DNA from: Doris montereyensis
Taxonomy: Eukaryota; Mollusca; Gastropoda; Nudibranchia; Dorididae
Direction: 5' to 3'
DNA: 64,000 bases
NCBI GenBank assembly: GCA_037039925.1
Contig: JAXRKP010000814.1
Location: 81,001 to 145,000 of the forward strand
The position numbers and the translations under genes were made by a program. The notes beneath the pieces are model-generated. The model was not told the origin of the DNA, searched no databases, and saw nothing but the letters and a program-made list of their open reading frames with translations. Positions 63,701-64,000 of this stretch are shown here, piece after piece (the first letter of the stretch is position 1; every line of letters starts with the position of its first letter).

Positions 63701-64000
63701 ACGCCAGGTTAGGTTCTTGAACACGACACGTACCTCTTCAACAGCAGAAGATAAACGCTTGAGAGCTAAAGAGGTCAGCAACTGTTTCCTTAACTCATCT
63801 TCGTCGTCAGAATTATCCTTTTCCGTGTCGTCATCAGCTTCAAAACTGCTCTGCTGGTCAAGAGAGGGACTGACATCGGCAGTGGGACACCTTCTGTCGC
63901 GTTGGCTCACGTCTTGCTGCCTGCGACCCAATGAGCTTGAAAGTGAGGACGGTGGAGACTGTGCAACAATCAAATGGCGGCGGAAATAGTCACGCAACTC
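29456..64000 (-). CDS. ZFC3H1: ZFC3H1 homologue, 28 mapped coding exons, 5' end outside window
   Basis: ZFC3H1 is the nuclear zinc-finger scaffold that links the helicase MTR4 to poly(A)-bound RNA (the PAXT connection) and so sends polyadenylated nuclear RNAs to the exosome or retains them. The identification rests on the finger CPYDLRGTCNDDKCQQQH (C-x7-C-x4-C-x3-H) preceded by SYRFSKFYRTKEALSF, and on the downstream HAT-type repeats in the family order: EEDVRYF, LDQALNVLARALEAN, LEYAPSYELW, LVRSIISMPMKLPLPFS, VERMLMRCAQAMPL, LLLFEV. Mapped coding length is about 4.9 kb (about 1,640 codons); the human protein is roughly 2,000 residues, so the N terminus lies beyond 64,000. About a dozen frame breaks are present (see findings). 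Promoter and first exon are not in the window. Exon boundaries are by eye, without transcript evidence. Confidence 0.93.
30054..30486. repeat. 217-bp tandem duplication in an intron
   Basis: Starting CAGACAGAATAGAGACAAAG at 30,054 and again at 30,271. The two copies are nearly identical to the CAGAACAGAAAACATGAGT end, differing by small indels (a GAG, an A run). It lies in the last ZFC3H1 intron. Confidence 0.92.
30673..30735 (-). CDS. ZFC3H1: ZFC3H1 exon 27 (last HAT helix)
   Basis: A 63-nt phase 0 exon: VERMLMRCAQAMPLAVSAWK then D. Acceptor CAATTTCCAG; donor GAT|GTAATA. It fits the family segment V.R...RALQ.LP...SLWKD. Confidence 0.88.
30800..31072 (+). mobile_element. SINE-B copy, sense
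   Basis: Body order GTTCCCCAGAGAAAGACACT, CCCAACTCGACCCAGGTGAA, AGCTTGGGAGT, GACTAGCGTCCCTGTCCAGG, TGATTATTGTCATTCCGCTT, GAGCTCCGGCTGTATGGG, ending near AACTTTACTT. The 5' tRNA head is decayed. Confidence 0.78.
31118..31200. repeat. Dispersed repeat D copy
   Basis: ATTTATCCCGTCCAGGGCAT, GTGATGCTCT-like block, AATTGAGAGGAAACAGCGAG, ATGAAAGGCATGTGACAGGG. Confidence 0.7.
31208..31535 (-). mobile_element. SINE-A copy, antisense, well preserved
   Basis: On the plus strand: GATTTACCCACATCCACAAC, CCCTGTAAACAGCCACGGGA, TCTTTAACGTGCACAGAGTG, CTGTCTCCGATGGGACTAGA, CTACCTGGACCAAGGGGGTA, poly-A, and the reverse of the tRNA head (GGGTTCAAATCCACCACCTT ... CTGACTACCGAGTCCCCC region). It interrupts a SINE-B fragment: SINE-B-like 3' sequence resumes at 31,533-31,606. 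Confidence 0.85.
31533..31606 (+). mobile_element. SINE-B 3' fragment, sense
   Basis: GCTTCGAGAGAGATAAACCG, GGATAAGTTCCGGCTGCATG, GGTTGTAATGGCCTTGACAG; it closely matches 30,999-31,070, which suggests a local duplication. Confidence 0.75.
31640..31775. repeat. Dispersed repeat D copy
   Basis: ATTTATCCCGTCCACCTTAT, GAATTGAGAGGAAACAGCAA, GATGAAAGGCGTGTGACAGG; near-duplicate of 31,118-31,200. The pair of SINE-B plus repeat-D segments is thus present twice around the SINE-A copy. Confidence 0.75.
31999..32250 (+). mobile_element. MITE family 2, copy 1
   Basis: About 252 bp. The left end TGAAGGGG-ATTTCAATAGTGTG is inverted at the right end as ACTATTGAAATGACCCCTTCA. The interior carries GAGATAATCCTAGG and CAGTGCCAAAGTCCATAGCT. 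Copies are at 33,929-34,170 (opposite orientation) and 56,287-56,549. Confidence 0.85.
32367..32406 (-). CDS. ZFC3H1: ZFC3H1 exon 26 (40-nt micro-size exon)
   Basis: A 40-nt exon, ASALAYSEGTQRE, between TTGTTTTTCAG-like pyrimidines and GAG|GTAAAC. It is phase 2 in and phase 0 out. It joins exon 27 as GTQREVERML, matching the family's GQRE-V-x-R motif. Confidence 0.78.
32640..32890. repeat. Dispersed repeat F, copy 2
   Basis: Matches 7,930-8,200 in order (ATATTTTGCAAGTA, TTCTAAATGATCC, CATTCACCTAAGCTGCCATT). Family unknown. Confidence 0.5.
32984..33074 (-). CDS. ZFC3H1: Candidate ZFC3H1 exon 25 (frame break near 3' end)
   Basis: Acceptor ACTGTGTCCAG; donor CATT|GTAAGA. In phase with exon 24 it reads GWSCVSQGEKPVELSVGAKW then RLLIG, which aligns with the family helix before the final repeat (..AxWKIAI). 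A TAA follows in that frame. Shifting one base gives DKPTS and the phase exon 26 requires. The weak point is that CGCCATTTTG-type strings also occur in nearby repeats. Confidence 0.5.
33175..33300. repeat. Short tandem repeat (AAACATACATTCAAAGATAGGAAGAAG)
   Basis: Three imperfect copies of about 35-45 bp, followed by poly-C at 33,302-33,314. Confidence 0.75.
33929..34170 (-). mobile_element. MITE family 2, copy 2 (inverted)
   Basis: Ends TGAAGAGCATTTCCATAGTG and CACTATTGAAATGACCCCTT. The interior CCTAGGATTATCTC is the reverse complement of the copy 1 interior, so this copy is inverted. Confidence 0.83.
34572..34635. repeat. 16-17-bp tandem repeat (AAATTATAATTCAAAC)
   Basis: Four units; TTATAA palindromic core. 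Confidence 0.85.
34650..35215 (+). mobile_element. SINE-B copy with an internally amplified 42-bp segment
   Basis: The tRNA-like head (GTCAGTGGTTGAGTGGTTAG; B-box region GGCTTTGAATTTTAGC) is followed by about nine units of AAAAAGCACTTAACGTGCAT plus TATCCCCACTCGACCCAGGTGC at about 34,735-35,080. The normal SINE-B body then resumes: AGTAAAAATCTACGTCAGAC, GCGCCCTGTCCAGGAG, and a GAACTTTATCTTG end. Other SINE-B copies have this segment once. Confidence 0.85.
35395..35652 (-). CDS. ZFC3H1: ZFC3H1 exon 24 (HAT repeats)
   Basis: A 258-nt exon: YISFLLRTDDSSKSSLAMQD, then LLVRSIISMPMKLPLPFSTT, VDFRHSNQLVEVWLSLLPWD and VVEKCLDYMPGNVPLVVR. The P.PFS....D....N.V....LS..P....T.E+C MP.N pattern is strongly conserved in ZFC3H1. 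Acceptor TTCTTTCAG; donor GTGAG|GTAGGA. Confidence 0.93.
35730..36030 (+). mobile_element. SINE-B copy, sense, best preserved
   Basis: Head GGCATCGGTGGTTGAGTGGT with A-box-like TGGTTGAGTGG and B box GAGTTCAAGTCC. Body GTTCCTTGGGAAAGACACTT, ACCAAGGTGCAAATGGGTAC, AAGCACTAGCTTGGGAGTAA, and end GGAGCTATATTTTA. Reference copy for the family. Confidence 0.87.
36223..36535 (-). mobile_element. SINE-A copy, antisense
   Basis: Plus-strand order: CTAAGGTGATCTCAGGGTTT, an internally deleted body, CCGTCTCCGACAGGACGTG, CTTACCTGGACCAGGGGGGA, then the reversed head GGGGCTTGAAGCCACTACCT and CTGGACTACAGAGTCCC. Confidence 0.83.
36932..37063 (-). CDS. ZFC3H1: ZFC3H1 exon 23 (GC donor)
   Basis: A 132-nt exon: LIQGTLIHSQLLELQGEREE, then AVEMFERSLSHLHSPSDLVL and VWQR. 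It ends CAAAG|GCAAGT, the consensus of a GC-AG intron. The helix LIHSQLLEL..EREEAVEMFE is HAT-like. Frame intact inside the exon. Confidence 0.85.
37299..37440. mobile_element. MITE family 1, truncated copy
   Basis: Left end CGGTGAAAGTCGCAAAACCG, then TAAGTCTAGAATTAGTGACA and ATTAGGAAGCCCCTATGCTT; it stops before the right inverted repeat. Confidence 0.78.
37554..37663 (-). CDS. ZFC3H1: ZFC3H1 exon 22 (frame break)
   Basis: In phase with exon 21 it opens QLLNLQEGFSIQPTS. Its end reads SSFTKDVHVWLCYW in another frame. Both parts resemble the family (LLN.....I.P and ..LWLIYCL). The exon is 110 nt. The GT-AG join to exon 23 as read would create TGA, so at least one base is off here or the donor is a few bases downstream. 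Confidence 0.7.
38101..38204 (-). CDS. ZFC3H1: ZFC3H1 exon 21
   Basis: A 104-nt exon: GKSEEALENIEQFIINCFDN, then SAPSVVQLDPNLLF. The acceptor is TTTTTTAAG|GGTAAA. The reading frame needs one more G than the GGG run provides to stay in phase with exon 20. Donor TTTG|GTGAGT. Confidence 0.78.
38771..38847 (-). CDS. ZFC3H1: ZFC3H1 exon 20
   Basis: A 77-nt exon: IFTQAVNKNEYSAKLRFYQN, then VFSVAR. Acceptor TTCCCCACAG; donor GCCAG|GTAAAA, phase 2. It corresponds to the W/F..A..KN....FY helix of the family. Confidence 0.82.
39232..39545. repeat. 57-bp tandem repeat in an intron
   Basis: About five imperfect units of GATGATGAGTCAAAATCTTG, TTTGATGACAAAAATTGAAC, TTTTCTTAGCTTTAAGA, with one deleted unit near 39,415. 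Immediately upstream of a MITE 1 copy. Confidence 0.9.
39678..39969. mobile_element. MITE family 1, full-length copy
   Basis: About 292 bp. Left GGGGAAAGTCGCAAACAGTG, right CACGTTTTGTGACTTTCACC. The interior shares ATTAGGAAGCCCCTATGCTC with copy 37,299 and AGATTAAAAAGCGCA with copy 26,979. Confidence 0.8.
40006..40123 (-). CDS. ZFC3H1: ZFC3H1 exon 19 (HAT repeat)
   Basis: A 118-nt exon: LDEALTVCLKVLSRSNLEDI, then WLTAASVYAANQSLSGVKK. Acceptor TGTTCCTCAG; donor AAA|GTGAGT. It is phase-consistent with its neighbours. Confidence 0.88.
40375..40460 (+). repeat. SINE/LINE-tail fragment ending in (ATT)n
   Basis: GAGTGGGCGCTATAGAAATG followed by AATTACATTATTATTATT. A GCGCTATA-A-AT plus ATT tail is the usual 3' end of many animal retroposons. 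Confidence 0.55.
41218..41535 (-). mobile_element. SINE-A copy, antisense
   Basis: Plus strand: ATATCCACATCCACAACAAA, CTTGTAACCAGCCAAGGGAT, CCGTCTCCGAAGGGACTAGG, CTACCTGGACCAGGGGGTAG, poly-T, reversed B box GGCTTGAACCCATGACC and CTCTGGACGACTGAGCCCC. Confidence 0.85.
41638..41816 (-). CDS. ZFC3H1: ZFC3H1 exon 18 (HAT repeat)
   Basis: A 179-nt exon: KLSLSWPTKAKLYTPLKTLV, then RLHKTAAKVWTSSEKTEKDA and EKQFVWLIKSLVYLWSSQQ. Acceptor CCTTTCAG; donor CAATG|GTCAGT, phase 2. Frame intact. Confidence 0.88.
41975..42075. repeat. AAT run with GCGCTT retroposon-tail fragment
   Basis: AATAATAATAATCATAAGCA, TTTATATAGCGCTTCACTAC and AAAAGCGCTTGACAAAAT: an inverted-orientation retroposon 3' tail. Confidence 0.6.
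42328..42450. repeat. Dispersed repeat D copy
   Basis: TGATATTTACCCTACCACCA, CAGTGATCTCAGGGTGAATT, GAGGAGGAAACCATTAGATG, AAGTAAGACCCATCAGTATC. Confidence 0.7.
42520..42696 (-). CDS. ZFC3H1: ZFC3H1 exon 17 (HAT repeat)
   Basis: A 177-nt phase 0 exon: AVLGEKEANTPISIEIRNQL, then SVCHALVLWMIYIHVLEWRQ and LPKDLFLGANENPGRIASE. Acceptor TTGCTTTCAG; donor GAG|GTGAAC. The .LWM.YIHV.E...LP...F pattern matches the family. Confidence 0.9.
42756..43482. mobile_element. 727-bp TA-flanked DNA transposon (Tc1/mariner/pogo-like ends, non-autonomous)
   Basis: Both ends read inward CAGTAGTCTCCGCCAAAATG (22 bp identical, then diverging), and each end abuts TA (42,754-42,755 and 43,483-43,484), the target duplication of the Tc1/mariner/pogo superfamily. 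The motif GCATTTTG recurs inside both ends (for example about 42,821, 43,362, 43,392, 43,445, 43,461), as expected for transposase-binding or subterminal repeats. The frame of about 125 codons inside shows no DDE transposase motif, so the copy is non-autonomous. It lies in the intron between exons 16 and 17. Confidence 0.87.
43792..44095 (-). CDS. ZFC3H1: ZFC3H1 exon 16 (HAT repeat, frame break in GTGT)
   Basis: Acceptor AATGCGCAG|TATCTG. The start reads YLSSLKTYNEKESV, then the frame changes at GCGTGTCTA to CLRALDFLCQNSNQ and continues to HHVLEMIVYYTNLNILTGRF and KTAVKFLQ|GTGAGT. At 304 nt it is one more than a multiple of three. Two missing bases in the GT run would restore the conserved order. 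It holds an extra Asn/Ser-rich insert relative to the vertebrate family. Confidence 0.83.
44467..44652 (-). CDS. ZFC3H1: ZFC3H1 exon 15 (HAT repeat, one-base frame break)
   Basis: It begins in phase with exon 14 as TPRECLDQALNVLARALEAN. After about 44,578 it continues in the next frame as LWLQYLILYKKHSEVNDFPQ and LEYAPSYELWFM|GTAAGT. At 186 nt it is one base short of the expected 187. Both halves match the family closely, so this is the clearest single-base loss in the gene. Confidence 0.9.
44690..44930 (-). mobile_element. tRNA-headed SINE (fourth type), antisense
   Basis: On the minus strand the end reads GGAGCCGGTGGCTCAGTCGG then TAGAGCGTCTTGACTACCGC, a nearly intact tRNA D-arm/A-box (TGGCTCAGTCGGTAGAGCG). 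The remainder (AGGGCCAGAAAAAG, CTGTCTCAAAGTCTGAAAAG on plus) is not tRNA-like, so this is a retroposon, not a tRNA gene. Confidence 0.7.
45095..45515 (+). mobile_element. SINE-C copy with an internal duplication
   Basis: Shares order with 52,390-52,735: GTAGTGTTGAGAGTTTGTAA, B-box-like GGTTTAAAACCC, TTGAACTCTTAGGAAAGG, AATAGCCAGCTATAGC, CAGTATGCTC, AATGGCCTGCTGGGGATAA, GTGAGCCTGCATTTTGCAGG, GACTATAAAATCC. The segment from CTCTCATGGGA to GATGTACAGTCAG is present twice. Confidence 0.8.
45644..45818 (-). CDS. ZFC3H1: ZFC3H1 exon 14 (start of HAT repeats)
   Basis: A 175-nt exon: DFDKSRPTDKDAHIGEEDVR, then YFISEGTDAMSLEEAVLENP and KDIKLWLHLSARKL. The DVRYF motif and the LE..VLENP...LWL.LA half-repeat are hallmarks of the start of the ZFC3H1 HAT/TPR-like region. 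Donor AACTG|GTGGGC, phase 2. Confidence 0.92.
46389..46499 (-). CDS. ZFC3H1: ZFC3H1 exon 13
   Basis: A 111-nt exon: QAVCTKARLWKLDAKEEKGL, then NIHLEHQPSFKNIQLF. Acceptor GGATTTCCAG; donor TTTG|GTGAGT. It is phase-consistent on both sides and corresponds to the linker before the HAT repeats. Confidence 0.82.
46652..46745. repeat. Dispersed repeat D fragment
   Basis: AAAATTTCCCGCATCCACCA, TGCAGTGATCTCAGGGGTGA, then a G-run. Confidence 0.6.
47995..48815 (-). mobile_element. SINE-A copy with an internally amplified 39-bp segment
   Basis: The left flank has the SINE-A body CTGCCCTGTAAACAGCCAAG. About 18 tandem units of GATCTTTAATGTGCACACAG plus TGTTGTGACTTGTACATGG follow (about 48,045-48,750), then SINE-A resumes with TTTTATCGTTTATCTCTGAT and GGGATTATGTATCAATTT. 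Ordinary copies have this 39-bp stretch once (TCTTTAACGTGCACAGAGTG then TTGT-ATCTGCACA-GG). The repeat period is 13 codons, so both strands show open repeat frames. Confidence 0.9.
48905..49034. repeat. Dispersed repeat E copy
   Basis: CATGGCTGCCAACCTTTTCA, AATTGAAAACGGGACTCTGA, GCTGTAATATTTCCAGAAAA, then AATTAACCCC. Also at 51,725-51,860, 59,770-59,850 and 60,375-60,530. Confidence 0.72.
49035..49205 (-). mobile_element. SINE-A fragment, antisense
   Basis: TTGCCCTGTAAACAGCCACG, GGATCTTTAACGTGCACAGA, ATCTCCAATGGGACTAGATA, ACATGGACCGGGGGTGGGGG, CCTCTGGACAACAGTCCC. Confidence 0.8.
49328..49428 (-). CDS. ZFC3H1: ZFC3H1 exon 12
   Basis: A 101-nt exon: SYVDSFLAKHKDKLTLEEMC, then LLLTSEISKTVGH. 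It matches the helix that follows the finger in the family (a kinked YV..F/LG..KD pattern). It starts CCAAAG|ATCTTAC and ends CATG|GTGAGT in phase 1, in phase with exon 13. Confidence 0.85.
50261..50381 (-). CDS. ZFC3H1: ZFC3H1 exon 11 (zinc-finger histidine)
   Basis: A 121-nt exon starting with the G that completes the split Gln codon, then QHPKDYKPSDREILEDLVSF. The first His is the finger's fourth ligand. It ends AAGCTGTCA|GTAAGT in phase 0, but exon 12 needs phase 2, so one base appears to be missing near this junction. Confidence 0.9.
50992..51123 (-). CDS. ZFC3H1: ZFC3H1 exon 10 (C3H1 zinc finger, first part)
   Basis: A 132-nt exon: FSKFYRTKEALSFTSKTF, then NPNCIMCPYDLRGTCNDDKC. It carries all three cysteines of the C-x7-C-x4-C-x3-H finger; the histidine is in exon 11. 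The donor CAACA|GTACGT splits a Gln codon. This is the diagnostic exon for the gene assignment. Confidence 0.95.
51520..51707. repeat. 93-bp tandem duplication
   Basis: GTTTCCTATGCATTACTAAT, CTAGATTTATGATGAAGAGT, AACCCCATGACAAATG occurs twice in direct tandem. Confidence 0.92.
51725..51860. repeat. Dispersed repeat E copy
   Basis: CACAGCTGCCAACCTTTTCA, GTCTGTAATATTCCCAGAAA, CCTCGAATCAACCCCC; extends with AAGTCTCCTGATCGCTGGCC to about 51,970, shared with 60,420-60,540. Confidence 0.72.
51985..52285 (-). mobile_element. SINE-B copy, antisense
   Basis: Plus strand: AAAGTTCCTTCAAGGCCCTT, CCGGACCGTATCCCGGTTTC, GACACTAGTCTGACGCAGGT, AGCTAGTGCTTGTACCCATT, GTGTCTTTCCCAAGGAACAC, reversed B box GGATTTGAACTC and reversed head CGGCAGCCTAACCGCTCGCC. 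Confidence 0.87.
52390..52735 (+). mobile_element. SINE-C copy
   Basis: GGCGCTGTAGCTAAACCGCA, TTGAACTCTTAGGAAAGGTA, AATGAGTACTCAGCTATAGG, TGTACTGTATGCTCCCCTGG, AATAGCCTGCTGGGAGATAA, GTGAGCCTGCACTTGTGCAG, GACTATAAATCC. Confidence 0.8.
52843..52961 (-). CDS. ZFC3H1: ZFC3H1 exon 9 (just before the zinc finger)
   Basis: A 119-nt exon: TENLNLILDEDKRSHKSVEK, then LAYSSPLKMLRSYR. The SPL..RSYRF block immediately precedes the finger in ZFC3H1 proteins. It ends TACAG|GTTTGT in phase 2 and continues into exon 10. Confidence 0.9.
53212..53303 (-). CDS. ZFC3H1: ZFC3H1 exon 8 (one-base frame break)
   Basis: The acceptor is TCGTCACAG|GAAGAG and the donor is AAG|GTCAGT. The exon starts as EEKVEKVLRLGTEK and its 3' half reads CHAWDRFYSAFNSSSK in another frame, which is the one that joins exon 9. 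At 92 nt it is one base short of the multiple of three that its two phase 0 neighbours require. The break is probably at the AAAAGG run. Confidence 0.7.
53715..53940. mobile_element. Two SINE-A fragments head to head
   Basis: From about 53,727 antisense SINE-A (TATCCACATCCACGACTGAG, CCCTGTAAACAGCCAAAGGA, GCGCACACGACCTCC) runs to about 53,899. The same tail then follows in reverse (ACCACAGAGATCACCTTGAC, TGTGGATGTGGGTAAGA). The junction lies only about 55 bases from exon 7. Confidence 0.75.
53993..54415 (-). CDS. ZFC3H1: ZFC3H1 exon 7 (Lys/Glu coiled coil and basic region)
   Basis: A 423-nt phase 0 exon. It opens VGIEPRQMLIKYQKIAVEKQ and continues with a Lys/Glu coiled coil, a basic RKRKATSALT patch, LDQEYVDVLLPRKRKRSR (a likely nuclear-localisation type cluster) and a Pro/Thr stretch. 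The donor GTG|GTACGT is in phase with exon 8. It is the longest undisturbed exon of the gene. Confidence 0.9.
54475..54600. repeat. Dispersed repeat D copy
   Basis: AAATTTACTCTGTCCACCAT, GGTGGTCTCAGGGTGAATTA, AAGACCTACCAGCAGTACCC, GTCAACCGCCCGCAA. Followed by a GA/GACA microsatellite (54,640-54,840). Confidence 0.75.
54648..54840. repeat. GA/GACA microsatellite
   Basis: Imperfect GACA and GA runs. Confidence 0.92.
54961..55098 (-). CDS. ZFC3H1: ZFC3H1 exon 6
   Basis: A 138-nt phase 0 exon: ARDVKNRLLRSKPSFLEKTK, then FVMALGRSVVGPDFIPKALR. Acceptor TTTCTTTACAG; donor AAG|GTAGGT. Frame intact. Confidence 0.85.
55285..55470 (-). mobile_element. SINE-B fragment, antisense, diverged
   Basis: CTTATCCCAGTTTTGTGTGT, AGCCTGAAGTGGAACAGCTG, CCTGTCGCAGGTTTTTGCTC, GGCACCCATTTGCGCC. 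Confidence 0.65.
55768..55963 (-). CDS. ZFC3H1: ZFC3H1 exon 5 (coiled coil)
   Basis: A 196-nt exon (1 + 65 codons). It encodes KDIIADQEHLRRLLARAGDA and then a heptad-rich helix, LQVQIAALMEKEKAVDRMAK, ending at KIKTE|GTAAGT. It has charged coiled-coil composition and an intact frame. Confidence 0.88.
56035..56160. repeat. Dispersed repeat D copy
   Basis: AAATTTATCCGTCCACTATT, GTGGTGATCTCAGGGTTCAT, AGAAGAACCGGCAAG, AGCAGCACCCTCCAACCACC. Confidence 0.75.
56287..56549 (+). mobile_element. MITE family 2, copy 3
   Basis: Left TTGAAGGGGTCATTTCAATA; interior GAGATAATCCTAGCGAGTAA and CAGTGCCAAAGTCCATG; right end GACCACTTCAA, slightly degraded. Same orientation as copy 1. Confidence 0.82.
56560..57940. 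other. Intronic sequence, nothing recognised
   Basis: Part of the intron between exons 4 and 5. AT-rich unique-looking sequence; no extra exon with good splice sites and family similarity was found. Confidence 0.4.
57975..58045 (+). mobile_element. SINE-A 5' fragment, sense
   Basis: AAAAGGTAGTGGGTTTGAGT, CCTGCCAAAGGTTGACAAAT, TTTCTCGAG: head and B box only. Confidence 0.65.
58580..58840 (+). mobile_element. SINE-A copy, sense, internally deleted
   Basis: Head with B-box-like GTGGGTTTGTACCC, then AGTCCCATTAGAGATGGACG, TGTTTACATGGCAGTCCGGA, and tail AAAGACCCTGAGATCACTTT, AGCTGTCGATGTGGGTAA. Confidence 0.78.
58889..58959 (-). CDS. ZFC3H1: ZFC3H1 exon 4
   Basis: A 71-nt exon with a strong polypyrimidine acceptor (TCTTTTCAG) and donor CAAAA|GTAAGT. 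It encodes DGLSPESKKEMKTHHRGGLL and ends in phase 2. The next exon supplies the G that completes AAG. Confidence 0.8.
59165..59425 (-). mobile_element. SINE-B copy, antisense
   Basis: GCTTATCTCGGTCTCTACAG, AGACCCTAGCCTGACGCAAG-like block, TTTGCACCTGGGTTGAGTGG, GTCTTTCTCAAGGAGCACAA, reversed B box GATTCGAACCC and head CCGCAGCCTAACCACTTAGC. Confidence 0.83.
59506..59595 (-). CDS. ZFC3H1: ZFC3H1 exon 3 (acidic segment)
   Basis: This is a 90-nt, phase 0 exon between TTATCTTTCAG and AAT|GTAAGA. It encodes VPIHPSVIVPLHTSSDED followed by an acidic stretch ending in ASDEEN. The VPLH-plus-acidic motif fits the family's region ahead of the coiled coil. Confidence 0.8.
59770..59850. repeat. Dispersed repeat E fragment
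   Basis: TGCATAGCTGTCAACCTTTT and AAAACAGACTCTGATCGCGA; diverged. Confidence 0.6.
60150..60375 (-). mobile_element. SINE-A-related element with a different tRNA-like head, antisense
   Basis: Body CACATGGGACCTCCTAGATA and GTCCGTCTGCGATTGGACGA resembles SINE-A. The head on plus reads AGGATTTGAACCCACGACCT ... GGTAAGTGAATGCCGAACTTA, a reversed B box (GGGTTCAAATCCT) plus an unrelated D-arm side. Confidence 0.65.
60527..61043. repeat. Duplicated repeat-E segment flanking a 41-bp minisatellite
   Basis: A segment of about 165 bp (GAATCTCCGCC, AAAAATAGTTAAACTTCACA, GTATGTTCTGGTTGGCAGCT, ATGCAAATGTATCTCCATGT) occurs at about 60,527-60,692 and about 60,877-61,042. Between them lie about four and a half units of CATTCTACGTGTTTGTCATT plus TTCTACGTGTTTGTCATTTGT. 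Confidence 0.9.
61296..62189 (-). CDS. ZFC3H1: ZFC3H1 exon 2 (long low-complexity exon, several frame breaks)
   Basis: The acceptor is AAACAG|GAGTGC and the donor is GTGGAG|GTAAAA. The exon is Ser/Pro/Lys-rich and poorly conserved in the family. Coding-like text jumps between frames: PVPPPVVRRVWSTPND, then HEISSQEPVVLSCLPPTPLR, then SIIRPRAGKFRPG, then MKPPPVSSKIVTSGRSHPD, then STLSNASVNGQKEKVKN, then SSPNTFMEDTAIISSHSS. Each jump needs a one- or two-base indel near about 62,030, 61,838, 61,700, 61,500, 61,440 and 61,310. A TTGTTTCAG|GTCC acceptor-like site sits at about 61,838, so a small intron is an alternative there, but the sequence before it also reads as coding. Confidence 0.6.
62572..62706. 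repeat. Dispersed repeat D copy
   Basis: CAATTTACCCCCATCCACCA, CGGTGATCTCAAGGTGAATA, AAGAGGAAGCAGCAAGATAA, CTACCAGCAGCACCCGTCAA. Confidence 0.77.
63280..63525 (-). mobile_element. SINE-B copy, antisense
   Basis: AAAGTTCCTTCAAGGCCATT, CCAGAGCTTATCCTGGTTCC, GGACACTGGTCTGTCGCAGA, TATTTGCAGCTAGGTCAAGT, GTGTCTTTCAAGGAACACGG; the B-box side is deleted near 63,500. Confidence 0.82.
63734..64000 (-). CDS. ZFC3H1: ZFC3H1 exon 1 of window (partial 5')
   Basis: The frame is open to the window edge, so the exon continues upstream. It encodes ELRDYFRRHLIVAQ, then a Ser-rich stretch, an acidic run (ADDDTEKDNSDDEDELRKQL) and LTSLALKRLSSAVEE. It ends at GAG|GTACGT in phase 0. The acidic DDEDELR segment followed by a short helix resembles the N-terminal part of ZFC3H1. 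The true start codon is not visible. Confidence 0.75.

Overview
The window is nuclear DNA from a multicellular animal. It has exons joined by GT-AG introns, tRNA-derived SINEs, short inverted-repeat DNA transposons and very large arrays of simple and minisatellite repeats. The style (gastropod-like SINEs, an RT fragment of the animal non-LTR type) suggests a lophotrochozoan, probably a mollusc; that is inference. I see no bacterial features.

Repeat half, 1 to about 29,000. I found no intact gene here. The region is dominated by tandem arrays: GA/CT, GTA and ATT microsatellites, and minisatellites with units of 40 bp (3.95-6.24 kb), 25-26 bp (7.06-7.87 kb), 32 bp (8.45-11.40 kb), 26 bp (14.4-15.2 kb), 28 bp (15.2-15.5 kb), 30 bp (17.1-17.6 kb), 30 bp (21.2-23.3 kb) and a C-rich 19 bp unit (25.7-26.1 kb). 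A broken non-LTR reverse transcriptase lies at 17.9-18.9 kb and carries a fold-back inversion of its own 3' part. Most long open frames here are by-products of repeats whose unit lacks stop codons.

Gene half, 29,456 to 64,000, minus strand. One gene fills it: a homologue of ZFC3H1, the scaffold of the nuclear PAXT RNA-decay connection. I mapped 28 coding exons. In gene order they give an acidic/Ser-rich N-terminal part whose start is off the window, a lysine/glutamate-rich coiled-coil segment, the diagnostic C-x7-C-x4-C-x3-H zinc finger (split between two exons), and the HAT/TPR-like helical repeats to the stop codon at 29,456. The splice sites are good, but about a dozen single- or double-base frame breaks occur, mainly at homopolymers or short repeats. 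There are no convincing substitution-type stops. Residual assembly indels explain this better than a pseudogene.

The introns hold at least three tRNA-derived SINE families (called A, B and C here), a fourth tRNA-headed element, two inverted-repeat MITE families with three copies each, one 727 bp TA-flanked DNA transposon starting CAGT, and several other dispersed repeats. The most interesting pattern is that several minisatellites are expansions of a segment inside a SINE: 39 bp units inside SINE-A at 48 kb, 42 bp units inside SINE-B at 34.8 kb, and probably 30 bp units of a SINE-tail-like sequence at 21-23 kb.
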